Assembly: GCA_963556495.2 (NCBI GenBank)
Contig: OY747713.1
Span: 47,666,913 to 47,730,912, forward strand
Source of the DNA: Valencia hispanica
Taxonomy: Eukaryota > Chordata > Actinopteri > Cyprinodontiformes > Valenciidae
Length of the DNA stretch: 64,000 bases
Direction: 5' to 3'
The translations under genes were made by a program, and so were the position numbers. The notes under the pieces were generated by a model, which worked only from the letters and a program-made list of their open reading frames with translations, searched no databases and was not told the DNA's origin. Every line of letters begins with the position of its first letter. Position 1 is the stretch's first letter. Positions 1 to 12,500 of the stretch are shown piece after piece.

Positions 1-22
1 TCTTTTTCTCTTTCTTTTCTAG

Positions 23-148
23 GACCCACATGCAGGACCTGAAGGATGTCACCAACAATGTGCACTATGAAAACTATCGCAGCAGGAAGCTGGCTGCAGT
101 CACCTATAATGGAGTTGACAACAATAAAAACAAGGGCCACCTAACCAA
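23..148 (+). CDS. septin7: septin-7 exon (end of GTPase/septin-unique region)
   Basis: The acceptor AG is at 21-22 after a pyrimidine-rich tract and the donor gtgagt starts at 149. The first base completes an Arg codon begun upstream; the exon reads [19 protein letters not shown] and ends GHLTK with the Lys codon split AA|G. It precedes an 8.8 kb intron filled with transposons. Confidence 0.94.
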
Positions 149-3100
149 GTGAGTTTATTACTCAGGATGCACACCAACTTTCTATAGTAGTGGTCCCCAA
201 CCCCCGGGCCGCGGACCGGTACCGGGCCGTGGGTCATGTGGTACCGGGCCGCGAGCCACACATAAAGAAAAAATAACTTCCAGTATTTCCGTTTTATTTA
301 TTATCTGAGGGTGACCGCTGTTTTATTTTGAAAAATAACCGGATAGCCCCGTTACATAGCTCAATCTTGACACGTAATCCCACAAGGTAGCAAGATGGAT
401 AGAAAACAAAAGTTTCTTTGGAAAGGGGAAAAGCCCAAGGCTCTCACTGATTCAGCGTTGTGGTGTGTTAGATTGTTCATGCACTTTGTATTTGTTTTTG
501 TGGTAAATCTTGAATTATTAAAGGTATGTTTACATGTTACCATGGCGACCAGAGATCGTTAGGGGGCTGAGTGTTACTCGTGTTATGTTGTCTGCTCGAT
601 GTTAGGAGGACGCTGTTAATAAAGCTGCGAATACACATTGGATTTACGTCTATTGTTATAATTTATAAATAACCCGTTTTTATACCGTTCGTTATCATTT
701 ATCCGCCACACCTTAAAGGCCGGTCCGTGAAAATATTGTCTGATATTAAACCGGTCAATGGCGAAAAAAAGGTTGGGGACCACTGTTCTACAGGACACAT
801 TAATGAAACAGAGACTCTAAGGATTAGATTATCTGAGCTTGCTCCCAGTTTAACCCTGATGTTTACTGCAGATCACAGGTTCAAATAAGCAGCGGATGAC
901 AGGCTGACTAAAGCTTACAAGTTCAAACCCTCTCTGATTCCTTAGCCAAACGAGCCAGCACTAACCCCCCACTAATTGGTCATCAATTTGATTTAATCCC
1001 ACAACACTAATTGAGGCACCATCTGACTGCTAATCCAATAGCTCCAACCGTCTTTACCATCCTCTGCACACTGTCACAAACTAATGCATGATGTATGGCA
1101 GCATGCTAAGTGTTTGTGCGTTTCTTTCTTTCTTTGTTTTTAGACCTGACACACCTGATGGCATGTAAGTGTTACCTCACTTCTTCATTCTCTCTGTAAA
1201 AGCTACAGCTTTACCCCTCTCTTTATTTCTTACTTTATTCAGCTACAATGCTATTAGTTTATTTGCTCACTGTAAAATCTTAAGGTTTTATCAGGAAACG
1301 CAAAAAATTTAAGTGGTCCTTACCAGGTTTAAAAATTGGGTATATAACATGAATACAACATGAGATGAACATGAAAACACATTTATAACATTGTATTGTT
1401 TAATTTCTAAACCAAAGAAATTTAAAGAACCTATGCTGGTTTCATAGCCAGAGAAGTAGCAGCTGGAGTTCCAGCTCAAACAAAGCAAGGCCTGATGGCG
1501 GTTTCCTGTCCTGAACAAACAGGTGGGTGTGTACAGAAGGCCAGGGAGCGAAGAACTCAGCAATGAGAAGAAGCTGTTGTTGCCCACCAGTCTTGGATGG
1601 GTTATGAGGTCATTTCCAAACAATTTACCAATTTTTGTCATGGTACAGCAAGAAAGACTATTGCTGTTATTGTAAAGTGACCTTGGATATCCTGAAAGGC
1701 ACCTATTAATAAAATGTATTATTATTATTCACAGCAGAACATTCAAGATAATTTCTAATCTTCCCAGAGGTAGAAATCAAAGCAGCTTTACTCCAAGCCT
1801 CCATCTATAGGAAGTTTGGAGAGAAAACTAGAAGCTCATTCTCTCTGTCTTGGCAGGATAAATATTAGATTAATGAACAAGCATGGCTGGTCTCAAAGTT
1901 TCCAGGAGAAAGCCTCTTTTTAATGTAAAGAGTATGGCACCATGACTTGGGACATCTTGGCATTTCAAGGATAAAGTCCTCTGGATGAATGAGACCAAAG
2001 TAGAGATGTTAAGTCACAATAACAAAACACCTCAGCTAGGCCTGTAGCAATGCGTCGATGACGGTGACCACTCGGTTTAAAAAAAATCGTCAACGTCAAA
2101 TCAGGTAGTCGACGCACCACACCTACTCGCCACACGCACGTGAGTGACCAAACAAAGCAGCATGGAGAACAAAACTCTGTCTCCAACCACCTCTCAGGCT
2201 CAGCAACCTGCATTCCCAAGCTCTACATGTCACCATAACGCAACCTGCCGGCCGCTGCCCTACCTTATAGGTGTGGGAATACTTTAAACGCAGCCATAAG
2301 CGTCAAGGTAAAGTTACTTACAGTCGTTGCAAGATGGAACTGGCATATCACACGCAACTTCTATGTGGGAACATCTGAAGCGGAGGCATCCCATTGTTAC
2401 TATGACGCCGGAGAACAGAAGTAATTAATGTTACTATCGCCAATGTTTGCTAAACCAATTGCACGTTTGTGTAACGTTAGCAGTGAATTGTATTGTGTAA
2501 CGTGTGTTTGAAATCTGCGCACTTTGGTGGTGCGAGCTAACTGTGTTTGGTTTCTGCTAGTAGCTAGTAGTAGTGACTAAACAGCTGTGTTTAGCTAACA
2601 TTAGTTAGAGATAGCATATAATGCTGGCTGAATGGTAACAGTGGCTAACTTACAGCTAACAGAACACAGCTATCTAGTCACAAGCGTCGGCGTACGGCCA
2701 ATTGGCATCACCAAAGTGACGAGCTGCTAGTCATTAGAATAGTCGACTATTCAATAAAATAATTACCCGAATAATTGTTTTGAAAATAATTGTTTACCCC
2801 CAGGCCTAACCTCAGCGCAGTATATGAATACAAATACCCGCTCTGCCCACACACAGCAGGTAGGGCACCAATGGCTTGTGAAAAATCATCATAACTACAT
2901 ATTTAAAATAAAATGTTTAAGGATATTAATGAATATAAGAAATATAAAAAGTATCATGTTCTCGAAGACAAAGAGGTATCTCCTCCAGTCTCCTCTGGAT
3001 GTCCCGCTTCCCCACCTCTCAGTGGTCTGTACGATTCAGCCTCAATATCAAGTTTGGGGGCGCACATTACCAGCTGAGAGGGAGAGAAAAAGGAAGAACC

Positions 3101-6100
3101 TCCAGAATTATTTTATGGGTTTAGATCAAAAAAGCATAATTTAGGTTAATTTATTTGATATTGAAGCAACACTAAACTGCATGAAAAAATGATCAATCCG
3201 AAAGCGACACAGACATGAGAAATTATTCCATGCTCAGCCTGTTGCATCTATCTGCTTTATAAATGATTTACTCTGAACAGCAGTGTTAAAGTCTGTTAAT
3301 CTGAAATATGTAGCTTAATGTGAAGAACTTCTGCAGACTTTGAGTATTTTTGGTTTTAATAGTCTCCTCCTAAAGAATCTTCCTCAGGAAAATAAAACCA
3401 CCAAGCATGTGTGTTTAGGGCACACAAAGGCTTGCTCCACCCCTGCTATTACCAACTGTCAAGCTTGGTGGTGAAGGGTTGATCATTTTGTTTTAGTCTT
3501 CGAGATTGAAAGACAAATCCAGCAAATAGCTGAGTATCTAAAGCAGAACAGTTGAAAAACAACTGCCTTGACGGATTTCACAATCGGATTGAACTGCTGG
3601 AGGACATCTCTGTGCATACTGAAATGTCAACAAATAACAGAGACTGATGAGGTCTTTGAACAGAGCATGGTTACTACAAGTTTTTGCTCCTGAAGGTGGC
3701 ATTACAAGCTACATGGAGTAGACATTGTAGTTTTCATGCACAACCTTGGTTTTATGTAAAAACATATCCTCTGTTACATGGTGTTCATCTCTACTAGCAT
3801 TTGCCTCATTTCTAAACCTTGAAGAGTACTTACTTTTTAATATGTGTCTAAATTTATTTGAAATATCTTTCTAGTCCTGTTGGACAGATGAATAGTTTCA
3901 AACTAGATACAGTAAAATCTTTAAAAATGTTACGACATGTAGGTGTGGTTGTTGATCTTGGGGAGCTTTTAGAATTCTCAGCCCTTAAGCTAATGCCGCT
4001 GTGGAAAAAACAAATCACTATTGTGCAAGAAACAATATCAAGCTTCCACAAGGCAGGTATCAAGGCACCACCCCAAGCTTCCACTGGGCCTTCTGGACTG
4101 ACTTAAAAAGGCTGACCATTGTGTTTTCAGTTTTTTTCAGTGATCTGACTAATGGTGGCTAGCAGTGGCGGCTGGTGGTTATATTTGTAGGGTGGGCTAA
4201 CAGTCATATATTAAAATGCTCCAGTTTAGATTCCAACAACGTAATGCTTCCATGGAGGAATGAACAGTTTATTCCGCTAATTTTTCTTCTTTCAAAAAAA
4301 CTTAGCATATCCATGCACCACACTCTTAACAATTACTAATCACAATAGCCTAATTAAAAACAAAAACAAGCATTAGAAAGTGTTTTTAAAGAGGCCTACC
4401 TTATTTAAAGAGAAGCTCACTTCGACAACCTTTCTGGGATGCGAAAAGGTTAATTACCGCCTCGTTAAAGTCCGTTGATTGATGGATGAATTGCTGCTCA
4501 ATGGAAAGTGCAGCCAGCGCATTCAACCTATCCTGTCCCATGTTACTGCGGAGAAACGACTTGATCCTCTTCAGTTTACTGAAACACCTTTCTGACTCCG
4601 CAGATGTCCTTGGGGTTGTGATGACTATCTGTGTTAATTTAAGGGTCTCAGAAAAAGTGCTCTGAAGATTGTTCTCTGTAAGCATCCTTAACAGTGACGA
4701 AGCAGATGTTAACCCTGCAAACTCTGCACTGCTGTAACCTACATCACCATCAATTCACCTTTCAGTTTTTCTTTGCAGATCATTGGGAAATGTCCACATG
4801 CAGCGTCCAGTTGCTTCTGTGGAAAGTTGGTTTTAAAATCCATGAAGAGATCGGGGTTAAACCAGTTCAAATGAGTTCACGTGTCGGGCCTTCTCAAATT
4901 GAGCTTTTGACTGCTTGATCATTACTTTGCAGCACTGATCTGCTACCGAAACACACTCTGCAGCTCGCATCCGGCCAGAGGTTTAGCACCTGTTTCTGCA
5001 TCAGAGTGCGGCTCCTCCATCTTCAGTGATTCTTTCAGATCATTTATGGAAAGGGTAAAATTCTCCACGTTTTTGGAGTATGTTATAGAGAACGTCCACA
5101 TGCATAAATTCACGGTGAAAAAAGGATAAAAAGAAAATAAAAGTTTGGTCCTCCAGCAAAGTGAACAAACCACAAGCTTGTTGGATTGACAAGCTGTTGC
5201 AAATAGGATCATTATAAATTCTTTCAAAGCATGCCTTCAGGTTTCCTTGTTGTTCAAACACAGTGTGCACTGGTAGCTCATGTATCCCACAAAATTTTAT
5301 GCAATCTAAAATCCGTGATAATGCATGTCTGTTTTTTTTTCACCAGCTCGTTGTGCCTCTGTACAGGCCCTCATCCAGCTGACAGGCGATGTTCATCCTG
5401 CCCAACATTGACAGTTTTACACAGTTTCCAATGTGACTTGTGCTGCATTCGTGTGTTTTTATTTTGTCCGATAAATGTTTTAAATCAACAATTCCTTATT
5501 GGGTCCAAGCGGTATCTCCTCAATTAATAGACAGGGAAAGCAGAAAAGAGATTGTTTAGCTACACTTACCGTTAGCCAGTCCTTTCGCTGAAACCAGGTC
5601 ACAGAAAAACTTCAGTTTTGCTGCTTTTCCTTTTGTTGGATTTGAATATCCGTTGGTCTATCCGTATGGGATCAGAACAGTATCAACTTGAAATGAAACT
5701 GAAAATAAATATTGGCATTGAAAATAAAAATTAGCATTGAAAAATATTATTGTAACTGAAAATATTAATTTTGAATTGGAAATAAATCTAGTGAAAATTT
5801 TTGTATTGAAAATGAATTTTTTTTTACAATGCCAATCTTTTTTTACAATGCCAATCTTTTTTTACAATGCCAATCCTTTTTTACAATGCCAATCTTTTTT
5901 TACAATGCCAATCCTTTTTCAATGCCATAATTTTTTTCAGCTTCATTCAGGTGATACTGTTTTGACGCTTGTGTGTGCACGCGCATGAGGGGCGGGGGCT
6001 TCATGTTTGCATGAACGAGGCAGGAGGGAAACTCCGACTGTCCGAGTGGGATCAACATTTTCTTTGCTTCTAATGTGGTTTGTGGAAGGTGATAATCTGC

Positions 6101-9100
6101 AGTTGGGGACCCGATTTATGACAGTCTTTCTGTAGTCTTTTGAATCAAACATGTTTGATATTATCGCAAGTCCTAGTGTAGTCGTTGTGACGTAAATCAA
6201 TCAACAACCAATAAAGCTGTTCTCACACAAGCGGAAGCACAAAGCTACAGATCCCGGCAGGGGTCAGGTGCAGAAATAATTTTTGAGGGGTAAGAATCTG
6301 TACCCTTGGTTTATTAAACCATGCACACGGAGTCATAATCTGTTCCCTCCGTTTATTTAACTATGTGACTGTGGGGGTCCTGTCCGGTTAAGATGTACCC
6401 TGGCTGTCTTAGATTGTACTTTACTGCTATGGCACAATGGTTAATATGCAGGGTTACATCGCCAATGATGGTGGGTTCGAGTCCCGTTTATGATATTGTC
6501 TTGCACCTTGCCACATATCAAATTTGTTTTTGTTCCTGTGGGAAAGTAGGCTATAAAAATAGGTGTCATATTTATAAATAACAGTTTTGTAGCCACCTAT
6601 GGAGCCTGGCAGGGTCTATACACTAAAATACAATATTTGTGTTCCATGGCTGAGCAATGGGCCATAAATTAAAAAGTGTATGCCAACCTTGCCCCCTGGA
6701 ATACAGGCACAAACCAGCGCTATCTGTGCATCTGCATGGAGCAAGTGGTACAGCATAAACACAGCATTAAAAAGATGAGTTAACCAGTTACTTGATGATG
6801 CAGTACCCACTTTGAATGCAAGTCTTTATTTGACATAACATTAATCTTGGCAAAGAATGCTACAACAGCATAATGGGAGGAATTTTGCGGGAAGCTAAAA
6901 TAGCCTAGGTGTAGTCTTGAATAGTGTCCCAACCAGATTCAGTGTTTATAAAATCTTTAGTCTGAGACTAAAAAACTGTTAACCCAAGTCTTTAGATGTG
7001 AGCTGATAATCTTTAAGAATCTTTTCTAAATCGTTTCAAACTCTCTAGGTGTACAGAAAGCATAATGTGGTTTGTGGAATAATAATAATTAAAAAATAAG
7101 ATATAAACGGTTTCTTCTCAGTTTGCCATGGCAGTTGTCGCGCATTACCGCCACCTTCTGGTTTAGAGTGTGTGTCACAATTACGTTTTGCAATCTAATT
7201 TAAAAAAACGAGTTGTCAGTGTTGTTAGCTTTGCTTACACCAGTCTTGATTTGTTAACGTTATTGACATGTATTGTAAATATGTATTGTGGATCTGAAAT
7301 AAATACAGTTATTTAATATGATATAGCCTATATAGTGTGTATTTACATCCCTTCATACCACACTGTCTGTAATGAGGAGAACCTCCAATAAAGACAGGCT
7401 ACACAAGCATAAAACTTTATCACAAAGACTTCTAGTCTACTGGTCAGTAGAAGAAACTGAGAAGAAACCGTTTGTCTTTTTTTCTTCCACAAAACACATT
7501 CTTAGCAATGGAAATGTCCTGTTGTTTCTTGCGTCTCGCCTCGGACAGTCAGAGTTTCCCTCCTGCCTCGTTCATGCAAACATATGGTGGGCTGAAGCCC
7601 CGCCCCTCATGTGCGTGCACACACAAGCGTCAAAACAGAATCACCTGAATGAAGCTGAAAAAAATGATGGCATGTAAAAAAAGATTAGCATTGTAAAAAA
7701 AGATTAGCATTGTAAAAAAAATGAAAGTTTGAAAACTTGAGTTATTTTTTTCAATGCATATACATGAGTTTCATAGAAAAAATCACTTTCAATACAAAAA
7801 TTTTCACTAGATTTATTTCAGATTCAAAATTAATATTTTCAGTAACAATAATATTTTTCAATGCCAATATTTATTTTCAGTTTCAAGGTGATACTGTTCT
7901 GATCCCATATATCCGCCCCCAACCTCTTAACTTCCATTTTCTCTTCCAGAGACATGATGAAAACGAGTGAGATATTAAATAATCCACCTCTTTTTTGCTA
8001 CTTTTGCTCGCTGCCGCAGCCATTGTACCTGCTCCGTCTACGCCAAACCACACTCCCAAACCACACATTGTCCATTGTAATTGGCTAAAGCCTGATGCCT
8101 GGGTCTATATATACAGTCAATGGGTGTAACTATGGGCTGAACAGAATTAGCCCCAATGAGCAGCAAATAGAGGGGGCGTGGTTAGCAGTCTGTCAATCAC
8201 TCCATACCAATAACTGCATCGAATATATCGGGGGCTGTTATGGCTGTGAAAAGTTAGCCCTTTGGAGAGATTTTGTGGTTTTCTTGAGATGGTTGGTCAC
8301 CAATTGGGTAAATTTTACAAAATGTGATGCATTTTTTTCATTTGTGTGTAATAGATAGCTATTTTAAAAAAAATATATATTTTTTTCTAAACACAAGGGA
8401 GGGCTTAGCCCTACTAGCCCACTTATACCAGCCGTCACTGGTGGCTAGATAGAGGGAGTGTAGTTTATCTAATGACTTGTTGTTTTTCAGCCCCAGTGTG
8501 AGCCTTCCTATTACATCATAGTGAATATTAATAAGGAAGCTGATATTAACTGCCATTCCCTCTGCTCAGTGAGAAACAATGAGCTAGTTCATCTCACCCA
8601 TAATGTAAAACACCAGTGATAGAGCAGTGTACCACCTGTATAAGTCAGCCAGTAGTTGAGTCCTGTAGTAATCCTTCAGAAAACATTTTCAGTTGAAACA
8701 CTGCTGTCCATGGATTGTTTCAGCTTCCTCTCTGTGTCACCTTCAAGGTACAGCCCTCTCTAAAAGCCAGCTGTTATAGAAAGCCTCCAGCAACTGCAAT
8801 CAGGTTGAGCTTTTCCTCCTTTTTTAGTTCTTTGTGCTCCCCCCATCTCTTAGAAGATAGATCATATGTGGGGATGAGCACAGTTCTGCTCTCTACAGTT
8901 GTGATGTGTTCCTTTTGAGATGTCAGAAGCACGTGAGCATCTGCCACTCCTGCTGCTTTGCTCAGTGTGTATGAACCTTTCTTCATGTCTTCAGGAGTCC
9001 TCTAGCACAGATGGAGGAGGAGCGGCGGGAGCATGTGGCCAAGATGAAGAAGATGGAACAGGAAATGGAACAAGTGTTTGAAATGAAGGTCAAAGAGAAG

Positions 9101-9547
9101 CTCCAGAAGCTCAAAGACTCTGAAGTTGAGGTACTCGGCTGTGCCAGGATTTACTGTAAACTATTTGTTGTATTTGCTTGAACCTCTTGAGCAGGTCTCA
9201 GAATGGACTCTGTCTTTGTAGCTCCAGAGGCGTCATGAGCAGATGAAGAAAAACCTGGAAGCTCAGTATAAAGAACTGGAAGAGAAACGGCGTCAGTATG
9301 AGGAGGAGAAGGCCACCTGGGACATCCAGCAGAGGATTCTTGAGCAGCAGAAGCTAGAGGCTTCCAGGTAATGGCTTACAGGAAACTTTTAAAGGGAGTC
9401 CAAACAGTATTAAATAGCAACCACATTAAATGCAGAACTCTTTATTTGCAGGAAAACACCACTGTGTGTGAAATCCAGAAAATAGATCCTCTATTGTTAA
9501 TATATTTTGCTGCATGATATCCTCCTCTAGTTTGCATTGACTTGATC

Positions 9548-9599
<52 letters not shown>

Positions 9600-12500
9600 C
9601 ACACTGTAGGGTCAGAAGTGGGTTAACAGGGTAATCCCTGATGGTTACTTATAGTTTTTCTTTACACCTATTTGCACATTGTCTGTGGATTGTCCAGACT
9701 CCTGGTTCTTCTCTGATGCTCTTGCTCATTGAGCTCGGACTACAGGTCTTCTATAGAAATTAGGTCTTGTAACTGAGATGGCTCTGGAAGAAGGTTGATT
9801 TTTATGGCCGTATAATCAGTATCCGAACTGACATCACCCCATTCATTATCTTATACAGTCATGGGTTTTTTCTGTGCGGATGATGTAGCATTCTTTGCAG
9901 AGGGTGATGTTACAAGTTTTAATAAAGATTCACAGTCCACTGCAAACACCTTCAGGACATGATTCAAGCCATGTGCGTACATTCAAAAGTGGGTACAGTA
10001 TGAACAGCTGACTATCAACTATATCTCTCTAATGCAGTGTTTCTCAAACTTTTTTCGTATCATTCCCCACTTTGGACAAAGGAGCATACACAAGCCCCCC
10101 ATGCTTTTATCGCCCCAACAGAATGGTGACCACGGCTGATTTTTAAAGTGTTTTATTTATTTAAATAGCCGAGTTAGTCTACAAGTTTTTAAGAGTATAA
10201 ATTAGTTGGAAAAAAGGGTTGCGCACTGGTATAAAACCGGCTCAGAAATATATGCTGTCAGTAGTTGCTACATTTAGAACTTCAGCTCACAGTTGGAGAA
10301 AATAAAAGTTGTAGTTTTATCAAAGTTACAAAGCTTTCAAAAGTACAAAATAAAAAAAATAAATAAAGAGCAAGATACTCATCCCTGTATTTCCTCCGTG
10401 GTTGACCGTGTGACTTCTCTTACTCTGAAACGTTCCCTGATCTTTTTAGATATTTGTATATTTTGTAGTTGGAATCTCTGATAATGCAGCTACTTCAGCT
10501 TGTTTTGTTCTGCTGCGATATATTCCAACGTCAAACTCCCAGCCCGATGTTCCAGGTCCCGGTTCTGTTTACAATGATGATCACAATTGCTAATTTATTT
10601 GAGTGTGTTAAATTTTGTGAGAGGGGGGAGCTGATTGATTTAATTTACAGTGCAGTGAAACATTCACAACGACAGAATCTAGGGGGGAAAAACTATTTAA
10701 ATCCCATTGATGTCACGCCCCACCTGCAATACCTCTGCGCCCCACTAGTGGGGCTCGCCCCATAGTTTGAGAAACACTGCTCTAATGCAAGGTGTTCTAA
10801 ATATGCAGCGTCATCTGCTCCATGTAGGCAATTCAAATGTTTTAGGCCCATGCGTGCATTGCCCTAGGGGGCATTTCGGTGGGCATACACTGGGATTTCT
10901 GGCCCACTTTAAGCCAATTTTCCAGTTGTGCGACAATTTTTGCGATCAGGCGAGTTTCAGTCTAATTGAGTGTAGTGCATCTGGCAGCAATTAACACCTT
11001 ACAACCAGCTCCCATTCAGCAATCGTGCAGTTGCATAAAAAAATCAAACGTTTGAAATTCTGGTTAGCTGGATATCGCACTGCGGAAGCAGCGCCTCAAG
11101 AACCTCTCACACTCACAAGTCACTGACTCGAATGCTACTAAAGAAAGTATATAACCTGGCTGTAATTAAGTAGAACAAGTAATGTAATATACAGTGCTCA
11201 AACAAATAAAGGAAACACTTAACAGAAAGTAACTCCAAGTCTATCACACTTCTGTGAAATCGAACTGTCCACTTTGGACGCAACACTGTTTGACAATCAA
11301 TTTCACATGCTGTTGTGCAAATGGAACAGACAACAGGTGGAAATTATAGGCAATTAGCAAGACACCCCCAATAAAGGAGGGTTCTGCAGGTGGTGACCAA
11401 AGACCACTTCTCAGTTCCCATGCTTTCTGGCTGATGTTTTGGTTACTTGAATGCTGGCGGGGCTTTCACTCTAGTGGTAGCATGAAACGGAGTCTACAAC
11501 CCACACAAGTGGCTCAGGTAAGTGCAGATCATCCAGGATGGCACATTGATGCGAGCTGTGGCAAGAAGGTTTGCTGCATCTGTCAGCGTAGTGTCCAGAG
11601 CGTAGAGGTGCTACCAGGAGACCGGCCAGTAGATCAGGAGACATGGAGGAGGTCGTAGGAGGGCAACAACCCGGCAGCAGGACCGCTACCTCCACCTTTG
11701 TGCAAGGAGGAACAGGAGGAGCACTGCTAGAGCCCTGCAAAATGACCTCCAGCAGGCCGCAAATGTGCATGTGTCTGCTCAAACAGTCAGAAACAGACTC
11801 CACAGAGGTGACAAAGTCTGGAGACTCCGTGGAGAACGTTCTGCTGCCTGCAAAATCCTCCTGGGGTGCCATTTCTTTGGGGGGCCGGACAGCCCTCCAT
11901 GTGCTCTCCAGAGGTAGCCTGACTGCCATTGGGTACTGAGATGAGATCCTCAGACCCTTGTGAGACCATATGCTGGTGTGGTTAGCCCTGGGTTCCTCCT
12001 AATGTAAGACAATGCTAGACCTCATGTGGCTGGAGTGTGTCAGCAGTTCCTGCAAGACGAAGGCATTGATCCTATGGACTGGCCCACCCGTTCCCCAGAC
12101 CTGAATCCAATTGAGCACATCTGGGACATCAGGTCTCGCTCCATCCACCATGCACCACAGACTGTCCAGGAGTTGGTGGATGCTTTAGTCCAATTCTGGG
12201 AGGAGATCCCTCAGGAGACCATCCTCCACCTCATCAGGAGTATGCCTAGGCGTTGTACGGAGGTCATACACGCACGTGGAGGTCCCGCACACTACTGAGC
12301 CTCATTTTGACTTGTTTTAAGGACATTAAATCAAAGTTGGATCAGCCTGTGGTGTGTCTTTCCACTTTAATTTTGAATGTGACTCCAAATCTAGACCTCC
12401 ATGAGTTGTTCAATTTGATTTCCATTGATAATTTTTGTGTGATTTTGTTGTCAAGCGTTGGATTGTCTAGATTAGACCGTTGTGAGACAGGTTAGTTTTA

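Larger units (their letters stand above)
5665..7909. mobile_element. long-TIR DNA transposon with 6-bp target duplication, nested in hAT
   Basis: The outer 21 bp (starting tatgggatcagaacag) are perfect inverted copies, and the inverted similarity continues for several hundred bp on each side (5665-6050 against 7530-7909), with indels. The target duplication is a perfect tatccg at 5659-5664 and 7910-7915. Six bp does not fit hAT or Tc1. The interior has no long ORF, so it is non-autonomous. The arms carry an AT-rich minisatellite and a GC-rich block (gaggggcgggggcttcatg). Superfamily undecided; IS3EU-like or Dada-like are possible on duplication length only. Confidence 0.75.
4163..8440 (-). 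mobile_element. hAT transposon, ~4.3 kb, decayed, with nested element
   Basis: TIRs cagtggcggctggt / accagccgtcactg bound the unit and a perfect 8-bp duplication gtggctag sits at 4155-4162 and 8441-8448. The minus strand carries the C-terminal dimerisation domain of a hAT transposase near the left end (4401-4685) and further broken coding sequence to about 5270. A second, independent transposon (5665-7909) is inserted inside. The transposase resembles the ZMYM/TTF-type hAT group by its [20 protein letters not shown] motif. Confidence 0.88.

Noticed and set aside
6423..6496. tRNA gene
   Set aside because: A and B boxes are present but there is no acceptor stem pairing and no convincing anticodon arm; it lies inside a transposon.
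7664..7677. Third copy of the microexon junction string (gatggcatgtaa)
   Set aside because: It lies in the AT-rich arm of a transposon, lacks an acceptor and extends into a minisatellite; treated as coincidence.
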